From positions 1,674,001-1,738,000 of the forward strand of contig NZ_JALPRP010000001.1 in NCBI RefSeq assembly GCF_023195915.1: a stretch of 64,000 nt of DNA. The letters run 5' to 3'. Shown here piece by piece: positions 43,121-50,895 of the stretch. The translations under genes and the position numbers were made by a program. A model generated the notes under the pieces. It had not been told where the DNA came from and ran no database searches. It was given only the letters and a program-made list of their open reading frames with translations. Numbering within the stretch: the first letter of the stretch is position 1; each line of letters begins with the position of its first letter. Source of the DNA: Methanoculleus sp. 7T (GTDB taxonomy: Archaea > Halobacteriota > Methanomicrobia > Methanomicrobiales > Methanoculleaceae).

Positions 43121-46100
43121 TCAGGCATACTCCTGCTGGTTCTTGACAAGTTCGAGGGTTCTGTCGAGTTTATCCTCATCCGGGATGACCTGCTTGATGG
43201 CAATACGGACCATCTTCGTTTTGATGGGATTGTGTGTCCAGCCGTCCTGTTTGGTTGAGGTTACCGCCTCGTGAACCGCGAGCGCGATTGCTTCATCCTC
43301 GCCGAGGTTGTCGTAGAGAGCCTGCTTTGCAGGGGTGTCCAGGGCCTTCGGATACCGTCCGCCGTCACCGGGGCGCTTCATCCGCTTTGTCAGTTCGACG
43401 ATCTTTTTCAGGTATTCTTGGTACCCGAGTGCCTGTGCCCGGCGTTCTTTGATCAGCGCATCCAGCAGTTCGGACATCTTTTCATAGTACTTCGGGTTGA
43501 TCGGTGTTTCATCGATGATCAGCTTGCGGACGTTATTCTCGATGGTTTCGGCAACTGCTTCGTGATTGTCTCGTATGCCCGGCGGGAGCGTCTCTACAGC
43601 ATCGGCACCACGTTCGAGGAGGAGTTGGACCAGCGGCATATCATCGAATGCCGATATCTTCACGCTCTCTTCAGCCCTGATGTAGGTGTCGAGGAGGTGC
43701 CGCATGGCCGGTTCGTAGAGTTTCAGGTCGATGTAGTCGCCGCTTGCCCGCATAACCTCTTTACGGACGTTGTCATAGTGGGTGACCTCGGCCCTGATCT
43801 CAGCGGCCTTGGCATCGGAGTATCCGGCCTCAAGCATCTCGTTCGCCAGGCCGGCATACGCCCGGAGGAGTGCGGCGATCAGTTTGTAGAGCGCGACACG
43901 CCTGCGTTCGTTCTCCTTAAGCGCCTCGGGATCTGCGGTATCGGCCGCACAGAAGAAGTGCAAGTACGCAAGGGTGTCCCGTGGAGGTTCGACCGGCTCG
44001 CACAACGCTCTGATTGCCTCAAGGGCGTTGTCAAGTCGCTCGCGCCCTTTCTCCAAGCGGTCTTTTAGCAGTCCGGAGACATCCTCTTTGTCAAAGCCGC
44101 TGAAGGCTTCGCCGGTGTAATCCTTGATTGACTTCTCAAGCGATCGGAACAGGTCTTTGTAATCGATGATGTAGCCGTACTCCTTGTCCTCGCCATCAAG
44201 GCGATTCACGCGGCAGATCGCCTGGAAGAGGCCGTGGTCGCGCATCTGTTTGTCGATGTAGAGGTAGGTCGCGGGCGGTGCGTCAAAGCCGGTCAGGAGT
44301 TTGTCGACGACGATCAGGAGTTTCATCTGTCCGGGCTCGTTGATGAATCGCTTCTTCACCTCCTTCTCGAACAGCTCGACCTTGGACATCGCCGTGTCCT
44401 CCGGTTCGTCGAAGTGAGCGGCGAGCATCTTGCGGTAGATGTCGTATTGCCGCAGCCTCTCGGTCAGCCCCTCGCCGGTCTCTTCGCCCTTGATATCTGA
44501 AGGCGACGGCGCGTAGGAGGTGATGATCGCACATCTGCCTGCCAGGTCGGTCTTTTGAAACATCTCAAAGAACCGGCAGGCCGAGTAGATGCTGCTGGTG
44601 ACGAGGAGCGCGTTTCCGCGGCCGCTTCTGAGCCGGTCGCGCAGTTCCATATCGAGCAGGATGTCGGCAACGATCTTCTCCAGGCGGTCCTGTGCGCTGA
44701 GCACTTTCTGCATGGTTCCCCAGCGCTTCTTGAGCTGAGCTCTCGCGGCGTCGGTCAGACCCCGGGTCTTAATCTCAAACCACTGGTCGATCTTCTCCTG
44801 CGAGGTGATGCTCTGGTCGATGTCGCGGGCCTCGTACTGGAGGTCCAGGACGACGCCATCACGCACGGCCTCGTCGTATTTGTAGGTGTGGATGTAGGGG
44901 CCAAAGACCTCGATGCTCTTCTGCTTGTCCTGTTTCAGCAGCGGGGTGCCAGTAAATCCAATCAGCATCGCCCCGGGGAGGAGCGCCTTCATCGCCTGGT
45001 GCAGTTTGCCGGACTGGGTGCGGTGGCATTCGTCGACGAAGACGAAGAACTCGCCTTTGGGGGAGAATCCTCTGGGCAGGTTGCGTTTGATCTCTTCGAT
45101 GTACGTCTGGAGATCGGTATCGCTGAGGTCGTCGCCACGGCCGAACTTGTGGATCAGCGAGCAGACTAGCCACTCGGTGTCGCTGTTGAGGACGCGGACG
45201 AGGTCGACGCCGCTCCGGGTGCGGTAGATATCCTCGGAGACACCTAAAAAGACCTTCTCGATCTGGTCGTCAAGTTCGGTACGGTCGGTGACGAGCAGGA
45301 CGCGGGCGCCCGGCACGTGTTCGCGGATCCACTTGGCGAGCCAGACCATGATCAGGCTCTTCCCGCTGCCCTGCGTGTGCCAGATGATCCCGCCCTCGCG
45401 CCGCTTTACGCGTTCCTGTGCCGCCTTGACCCCGGAGTACTGGTTGTGGCGGCAGGTCTTCTTGGTCCCTGCATCGAAGACGATGAAGTCGTGGACGATC
45501 TCAAGCAGGCGTTCTTTCCGGCAGAGCTGGGAGAGTTCGGTGAGGAGCGGGTTTTCGCCGGCGGCGGGAGGGGCATCCGCCTCTTTCCAGCGCAGGTAGT
45601 ACTTCTCCGGCGTCTCGATCACGCCGTAACGGAGCCCTTCAGTCTCGTTGCCGGCCATCACGAGTTGCACGGTGGCAAAGAAGGGGCGGATGAAGACCTT
45701 CTTCTGGTTGTCGAGGTTCTGGCGGATGCCCTCGGATACCGAGACGATCGACCGTTTCAGTTCGAGCACGCCGAGAGCGATGCCGTTGACGTAGAGCACG
45801 ATATCCGGCCGCTTGCTGTTCTCGCCGGTGATGGTGACCTCCTCGGCGATGGCGAAGTTGTTGTTCTGGGGATTCTCCCAGTCGATGAGCCAGACGGTGA
45901 TGTGCTGTTCGCCGATCTCGGGCCGGACCTTCACCCCGTAGCGGAGCAGCCCGTAGACCTCGCGGTTGGCATCGTAGAGGTTCTTGCTGCCGCTGACGGC
46001 TCTGGCTTTGCCGAGTTCATAGAGCACTTTGCCGATGATCTGTTTGCTGTGGCCCCGGCGCGTGAGCCATGCGGCGAGCAGCTCCTCTTCGACGTTGCTG

Positions 46101-46210
46101 TTCCCCTCGCGGTACTCCCAGTCGCCCAGGTAGCGATAGTTGAGGGTGTCGCGGAAGTAGGCGACGACCCGCTCCTGCGTGAGGCGCTCACGCTCGCCGA
46201 CGGTGCTCAT
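43121..46210 (-). CDS. hsdR: type I restriction enzyme, R (motor/nuclease) subunit
   Basis: A 1029-residue HsdR. The PD-(D/E)xK nuclease lies near residues 135-152 (RPDIVLYVNGIALGVLELK; Asp136, Glu150, Lys152). The SF2 translocase follows with Walker A TQGSGKSLIMVW (279-290), Walker B FVDECHRTQSGK (391-402) and GFTGTPLL. The C-terminal helical part contacts HsdM. It translocates and cuts DNA lacking the host methylation. The ATG overlaps the DUF4209 stop by four bases. All key residues are intact. Confidence 0.97.
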   Translation of the reverse strand: MSTVGERERLTQERVVAYFRDTLNYRYLGDWEYREGNSNVEEELLAAWLTRRGHSKQIIGKVLYELGKARAVSGSKNLYDANREVYGLLRYGVKVRPEIGEQHITVWLIDWENPQNNNFAIAEEVTITGENSKRPDIVLYVNGIALGVLELKRSIVSVSEGIRQNLDNQKKVFIRPFFATVQLVMAGNETEGLRYGVIETPEKYYLRWKEADAPPAAGENPLLTELSQLCRKERLLEIVHDFIVFDAGTKKTCRHNQYSGVKAAQERVKRREGGIIWHTQGSGKSLIMVWLAKWIREHVPGARVLLVTDRTELDDQIEKVFLGVSEDIYRTRSGVDLVRVLNSDTEWLVCSLIHKFGRGDDLSDTDLQTYIEEIKRNLPRGFSPKGEFFVFVDECHRTQSGKLHQAMKALLPGAMLIGFTGTPLLKQDKQKSIEVFGPYIHTYKYDEAVRDGVVLDLQYEARDIDQSITSQEKIDQWFEIKTRGLTDAARAQLKKRWGTMQKVLSAQDRLEKIVADILLDMELRDRLRSGRGNALLVTSSIYSACRFFEMFQKTDLAGRCAIITSYAPSPSDIKGEETGEGLTERLRQYDIYRKMLAAHFDEPEDTAMSKVELFEKEVKKRFINEPGQMKLLIVVDKLLTGFDAPPATYLYIDKQMRDHGLFQAICRVNRLDGEDKEYGYIIDYKDLFRSLEKSIKDYTGEAFSGFDKEDVSGLLKDRLEKGRERLDNALEAIRALCEPVEPPRDTLAYLHFFCAADTADPEALKENERRRVALYKLIAALLRAYAGLANEMLEAGYSDAKAAEIRAEVTHYDNVRKEVMRASGDYIDLKLYEPAMRHLLDTYIRAEESVKISAFDDMPLVQLLLERGADAVETLPPGIRDNHEAVAETIENNVRKLIIDETPINPKYYEKMSELLDALIKERRAQALGYQEYLKKIVELTKRMKRPGDGGRYPKALDTPAKQALYDNLGEDEAIALAVHEAVTSTKQDGWTHNPIKTKMVRIAIKQVIPDEDKLDRTLELVKNQQEYA

Positions 46211-48075
46211 GCCGCTGCCTCCCCACTACTTCCATCGATCTTATGTGTGGCATTCCAGAACATGTTAAACACAAGTTTGAGGCAAAGCCACCAGGCGTAT
46301 ATCGCATAAGCGCTTTGACAGGCCCTGTCATCGAGAAGGCCGTGTGCAAGCTCGTTACGTAAGTTCGGTCCATAGGCATCACAAAACAGCGCCTTTATCT
46401 CAAACGTAAGATCCTCACCAAACATCGTTTCACACTCAGGCAGGCCCATCAGTGTGCTCAGACCATTCTCGGTCTCAATGCCTTTACTATCCAGGGTTGT
46501 GGTCTTGACACCGGCGGATTTCAAATGGAACCTGACCATATTCTCGATCTGCGGTATCAAGAGGTGGAGTGCCGTCACGAAGTCATAGTCGTAACCGGCA
46601 AACAGAGCCATTCCAAAGAGACGCTCGCGGCCTATGGGCACAATCGGCGAACGACTGGCAAGATAAAAGAAATCTGATTCGCGTAAGCGGTGCTCTAATT
46701 GTAGAACTTCAAGTGCAGGTAGGATGCGGCCCTGAACAACCATTCCGACCATGATTCCATGGTCATGGACCATCTCGGCACGGATGCCGATCTCGTCGTC
46801 CTCGGAGGGTGTATCGCCGAGGCTCATGCCCGGACGTCTGGCTATGACACGACCATCGCGGCCCATCATGACCCCCGCGATGATAGCCTGAAGTGGATAC
46901 TTCTGAAGTTTCTTGATTACTTGTTGGCGAAGTTCTTTGACATTCGAATACGGTTGTAAATTGGCGAATGCCTCCAAGGCTTCCATAGTACTCTTGTCAT
47001 GCACTGAACTCCTAGCGTCTTCGATATACTGACTGAGATCTATCCCGGGGATACTTATGACACCCATCTCATCCAGAGCCTTCTTTCCCGATTCGTTGAG
47101 ACGCAATTGAAGCTCTTTGAGTCGCTCATCTACCCGATGAACAGGTCGTTCAGAATGGGGGATTGTGCGGTAGGTCTGGATAGCATCCTCGTAGAAGCCC
47201 GCCGCGGCCATATGACTCGGTTTATCAGACTCAATTCTTGCCTCAGCTTCCTTGACAAAGCTTTCCGCGACTGCAACTGTCATTTCAGCGATTTTTTCGT
47301 TGTCGCCAGCTGCCTTAAACCATTTTGCTGAAACTTTAAGGAATTCGCGAGCACTGTGGAGATCGCCTTCGCCATCGAATTCGCGTGCCAGGGACTCGAG
47401 TTTCTGGGCGATAGTTGATCGTTCGTCTCGACCGAGTCCATTATCAAAGAGCAGGCCTGCCAGTCCGAGGACGAGAAACCCATCCTGACGTGTGCTCGAT
47501 TCGAAAGCCCTGATAACGGCCTCTTCTATCTCCTTTAAGCGTTCTCCTGAACCTGCGTTGAGCATGCGAGCCAAGCCCATGGCACGCTCCCAGCACTCTT
47601 GGCCGTCGAACACCCACGTCTCGCGATCTATTGGTATTGACCGGTAACTATCGATTGCCATCAAGGCGAAACGGATATCGCGTGGTCGTTTTCTGAGCCA
47701 GATAAGGTCTGCCAAACGCGCTTTTAACCATGGATCGTCGATGGTATTGACTATTCCCGAAAGGAATGCTATATCAGGATCCGACAGGTCCTCGGGGATT
47801 GCTGACCGTTGCCCCCTCATTACAATAGCGGGCTTGAATGGTTCGTTGATACTTTTAGGCGACAGCATCATCGAGCATACGTCACCCAGCAGCCAGAGCA
47901 CCTTCGCGTGGGATTGCTGCCCATCTGCTGTTGCCCGTTTTGCAGCGGCATGAAAGGCCTGCCACATGGACATATAGCCGTCTCGCTCTGTGTTATTCAA
48001 TACCTCTTCCCAGCCACAATCAGTAAAGTCCTGGTGCGTGATGTCAAGTTCTGCGGGGGGACGTTCGGCGCTCAT
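46207..48075 (-). CDS. DUF4209/HEPN-type protein embedded in the restriction operon
   Basis: A 622-residue protein starting at the ATG at 48075, which overlaps the hsdS stop by four bases. The first 350 residues look like helical repeats. The C-terminal domain (HLLIPQIENMVRFHLKSAGV, then GPNLRNELAHGLLDD) is DUF4209-like and ends with RNELAH (Arg573-His578), the R-x4-H motif of HEPN RNases. Codon use is more AT-rich than hsdM or hsdR. I infer an RNase effector that may act if restriction fails. The family link is by motif, and the effector role is a hypothesis. Confidence 0.75.
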   Translation of the reverse strand: MSAERPPAELDITHQDFTDCGWEEVLNNTERDGYMSMWQAFHAAAKRATADGQQSHAKVLWLLGDVCSMMLSPKSINEPFKPAIVMRGQRSAIPEDLSDPDIAFLSGIVNTIDDPWLKARLADLIWLRKRPRDIRFALMAIDSYRSIPIDRETWVFDGQECWERAMGLARMLNAGSGERLKEIEEAVIRAFESSTRQDGFLVLGLAGLLFDNGLGRDERSTIAQKLESLAREFDGEGDLHSAREFLKVSAKWFKAAGDNEKIAEMTVAVAESFVKEAEARIESDKPSHMAAAGFYEDAIQTYRTIPHSERPVHRVDERLKELQLRLNESGKKALDEMGVISIPGIDLSQYIEDARSSVHDKSTMEALEAFANLQPYSNVKELRQQVIKKLQKYPLQAIIAGVMMGRDGRVIARRPGMSLGDTPSEDDEIGIRAEMVHDHGIMVGMVVQGRILPALEVLQLEHRLRESDFFYLASRSPIVPIGRERLFGMALFAGYDYDFVTALHLLIPQIENMVRFHLKSAGVKTTTLDSKGIETENGLSTLMGLPECETMFGEDLTFEIKALFCDAYGPNLRNELAHGLLDDRACQSAYAIYAWWLCLKLVFNMFWNATHKIDGSSGEAAA

Positions 48076-49286
48076 TGATCGTTCGCCTCGCCTACTGAAG
48101 GCAATCGGATGCGCCCGGTGAGGAGCTGTTGCATCATGCCCTGCTTGATCTGCTCTGCCTTCTCCCGGCGGCGTTCGAGGGCGGCGATCTCGGCGTCCAT
48201 GTCGGAGAGGACGGCGGCGATGGCGGTTTGTTCGGGAAGTGAGGGCAAGCAAACCTCAAAGTTTTTCATCACGCTCCAGTCTGCACGTGGCATGTGTGTC
48301 CCGTAGGATATGCTCGCTGCTTCAACGAACCGATCACTCTGGACGATTGTGTACAAAAACCCACTGTCAACCTGACTTGCATCGACCACCAGAGGCCATA
48401 TCTCGGTTGTACAGATGCCATCCCTATCAGCGTGCCAGAATTTGCGGAGGTACGAACGGAGCCGTCCAAACAGGACATCCCCGGTAAAAAAACGATACTT
48501 TGACGACGTTGAATTTTGTGCTGTGGAGATCGCCAAGAGCTGCCCATTGCCCTGCCCAATATGCTCAAGTTCCACGCACAACATATCTGGATCTACATTC
48601 GAGGGTAAAATCTTCTGATTTCGAATTGACGCAACTTCTCCAAGCCGCTTTGTCTCCCACTCCCCACTGAACCCCGGCAGCCTGTTCTTCCCGGTGAGGA
48701 GCTGCTGCATGGCGGCCTGCTTGATGGCCCGCTTCTTTTCGATGAGCGCATCCAGCGCCCCGATGAGCCCGTCCGCATCGGAGAGGGCGGCGGCGATGGC
48801 GCGTTGTTCGGGGAGGGGAGGAAGGGGAATCGTAAATGAACGTATCTGGTTATAGTTGAGCCCCTGGCGGTTCCCCCCTGCCTGGAAACTATCAATCTGA
48901 CCTTGTCCCGAGACAGATAACAAATAGTAATTCAGATACTTTGGCTCAAGTTTTTGACGTTCTGTTCGGATTTCACAGACGTGCTGATTAACATTGCCGC
49001 CTGCAATTCGGGGATCTGCCACGGCACTGCGGCCAATTGAGGCACCCGTGATATTTAGAAGGACATCTCCCTCCTCAATTTCACTCGTAGCAAATGTTTT
49101 GTGTATCTCATCGGTGATGAAAGCGAGATCGGATAGTTGAAGTTCCCCCCAACCCACGTTTTGACTGCGAATGAACGGGCGGCCTTCTTTGGTGTAGACC
49201 TTCTCGCCGCCCGTGGGTGTAATACCACTACCAACTCGATTGGTCAGATTGCCTAGTTGGTCTAAATCCCAGTCTTCTGGAATCAC
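48072..49286 (-). CDS. hsdS: type I restriction enzyme, S (specificity) subunit
   Basis: At least 404 residues with two target-recognition domains and two conserved repeats: PLPPLPEQRAIAAALSDADG with ...KQAAMQQLLTGKNRLPGF, and LPSLPEQTAIAAVLSDMDAE with KQGMMQQLLTGRIRLP. Each half reads one part of a split DNA site. The GTG at 49286 is the first standard start. Yet homologous N-terminal residues (GFKRTDIGVIPEDW) begin upstream in the same open frame, which has no ATG, GTG or TTG but has a CTG at 49388 forming CTGA with the previous stop. The true protein may therefore have 438 residues. Confidence 0.93.
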   Translation of the reverse strand: MIPEDWDLDQLGNLTNRVGSGITPTGGEKVYTKEGRPFIRSQNVGWGELQLSDLAFITDEIHKTFATSEIEEGDVLLNITGASIGRSAVADPRIAGGNVNQHVCEIRTERQKLEPKYLNYYLLSVSGQGQIDSFQAGGNRQGLNYNQIRSFTIPLPPLPEQRAIAAALSDADGLIGALDALIEKKRAIKQAAMQQLLTGKNRLPGFSGEWETKRLGEVASIRNQKILPSNVDPDMLCVELEHIGQGNGQLLAISTAQNSTSSKYRFFTGDVLFGRLRSYLRKFWHADRDGICTTEIWPLVVDASQVDSGFLYTIVQSDRFVEAASISYGTHMPRADWSVMKNFEVCLPSLPEQTAIAAVLSDMDAEIAALERRREKAEQIKQGMMQQLLTGRIRLPSVGEANDQ

Positions 49287-49384
49287 CCCGATATCAGTTC
49301 GCTTAAAACCTTGTGGAACAGTAACCGTGCTATCCTTCCTCCCTGACGGTTCCAGCTGTACTGATGTCGCTTGTCGAATAGGAG

Positions 49385-50311
49385 TCAGGCCTTCTCACCA
49401 CCATCGCTTTCTTTGTAACCTAAAAGGACATACGTCGGACGGCGGCTATTGCCTACCTTCTTCGTATGCACTTCGATAGCAACGGGTTGGTCGAGGCGGT
49501 CATTTATAGACTTAACATCCTCGATTGCAGCACTTACTTTACCTGTGATAATTTCATTGGAGTCCTCAACGCGAAACTCAAAAGTTCGTCGGTTGGGCAA
49601 GACACCCTGGAAACTTCCGAATATTGTTTTATCTTCCTCATGAATGTTCTCTTGGCTTAGACGGTTCTCACTTCTCCGTATCTGACTGACATCAGAGAAA
49701 TGAAACGCTTCTTCCCCAGATTCTATGGCACAAATCGCCTCCTGATCTGCAAGAGTTTTAAGAAATTTGCGAAGTGCATCTAGTGCTCGGGGATCTGCCT
49801 CGGATATTGCATCGTTCAACTCTTCATCGGTTCCGATTGATGCCTTAAGGATCGCCAGTGTTTTGCCGACCGCCAATTCTACGTGAGAGGGCTCGCGCGA
49901 CAACATGTAGTTTTCCGCAGACTCTTCCAGAACAAACCCAAAAGATCCCTTTACAGTTCCGGTCATTAATAACTGGTAATTTTCACGATTTGGGAGCGCC
50001 CCTCGGGTTCCAAGTGTTGCATTCTGGCTGGCTCCAACGGCGGCGACCGCATCGGCAAAATCTTTCACGGCGGCACCGCCAAAGTCGGCAAACATTCCAT
50101 AACTGCCGACGATAGGTTTTCCGCGAAATTTAAGGCTTATCGGAGTGGGCTTTCGGAGGGGAGCCTGTTGTGAGGTCAGCATCTCCTCTATTTCCATCTT
50201 CCGGGATTCCAAGCTCATCCGCTCAATGACGCTCGTTTCAGGTAACTGTTGTAACAATTTCTCAATGAAAGCACGTTCTGCCTTTAATTGACAGCTCTCC
50301 TGAATCATCAT
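49385..50311 (-). CDS. unknown protein paired with the DUF6932 gene
   Basis: A 308-residue protein from the ATG at 50311, which overlaps the DUF6932 stop by four bases. The first 50 residues are helical and charged; the rest alternates beta strands and helices (PISLKFRGKPIVGSYGMFAD, then NYQLLMTGTVKGSFGFVLEE, then GSFQGVLPNRRTFEFRVED). There is no catalytic motif that I recognise. It is AT-rich compared with hsdM. Its constant pairing with the NTase-like gene here suggests a two-gene module, perhaps a regulator or target of it. Confidence 0.7.
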   Translation of the reverse strand: MMIQESCQLKAERAFIEKLLQQLPETSVIERMSLESRKMEIEEMLTSQQAPLRKPTPISLKFRGKPIVGSYGMFADFGGAAVKDFADAVAAVGASQNATLGTRGALPNRENYQLLMTGTVKGSFGFVLEESAENYMLSREPSHVELAVGKTLAILKASIGTDEELNDAISEADPRALDALRKFLKTLADQEAICAIESGEEAFHFSDVSQIRRSENRLSQENIHEEDKTIFGSFQGVLPNRRTFEFRVEDSNEIITGKVSAAIEDVKSINDRLDQPVAIEVHTKKVGNSRRPTYVLLGYKESDGGEKA

Positions 50312-50895
50312 GAGTGATCCCCCCCAAGTGCCACGCAATCAAGATTTGTCAGGGCAACCTGATCGTCATGAGTCGAAAGATCGACCTGTAGAAAACCTTT
50401 CCACAGTCCGCTACGTCTGTGAGACCAAACACTATACCAATACGCGGATTGACCTACCAGCGTTTCTGGCTTGGTTTCGTTTAGTTGTATGTAATACGCG
50501 TCAACGTGATAATCTTCCTTGTTTAACCTTTTATTGAAGAGGCGTGGTGAGCTTCCAGCCAAACTCTCTTGGGTTTGTCCATCTGGAAGGTAATAAAATG
50601 TTACGACGTCGATATCCTTTGGTTCGCGATTTTCAATTTCCTCAATATTTTCCAAAAAACTGCCATCGACCCACTGGAATCCTCTGACAAGTCCTGCGTC
50701 ATGCAGAGCTAATCGAAATCTTAGGTATCCTCTTAATATTTCCTGACGACGAGGCGTATTTCCAAATCGTAAAACCAAATCTGGAAGTAAGACCGAATAT
50801 GGTGAACGGTAAAAAGATGTTGGATTTGATTCGTCGAAAGGTGGCAGAACCCCATCAGTGTTCAAATTCGGTATTGCATCGTCGTAAGATATCAT
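50308..50895 (-). CDS. DUF6932-type nucleotidyltransferase-like protein
   Basis: A 195-residue protein. The nucleotidyltransferase signature is present: VDGSFL (Gly78-Ser79), EPKDIDVV (Asp94, Asp96) and, later, YHVDAYY (Asp132), giving the GS...DxD...D triad of MNT-type enzymes. The sequence layout fits DUF6932. Such proteins can AMPylate other proteins or act as antitoxins. It lies between hsdM and hsdS, overlapping both neighbours by four bases, and is AT-rich. Activity is inferred from motif only. Confidence 0.75.
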   Translation of the reverse strand: MISYDDAIPNLNTDGVLPPFDESNPTSFYRSPYSVLLPDLVLRFGNTPRRQEILRGYLRFRLALHDAGLVRGFQWVDGSFLENIEEIENREPKDIDVVTFYYLPDGQTQESLAGSSPRLFNKRLNKEDYHVDAYYIQLNETKPETLVGQSAYWYSVWSHRRSGLWKGFLQVDLSTHDDQVALTNLDCVALGGDHS

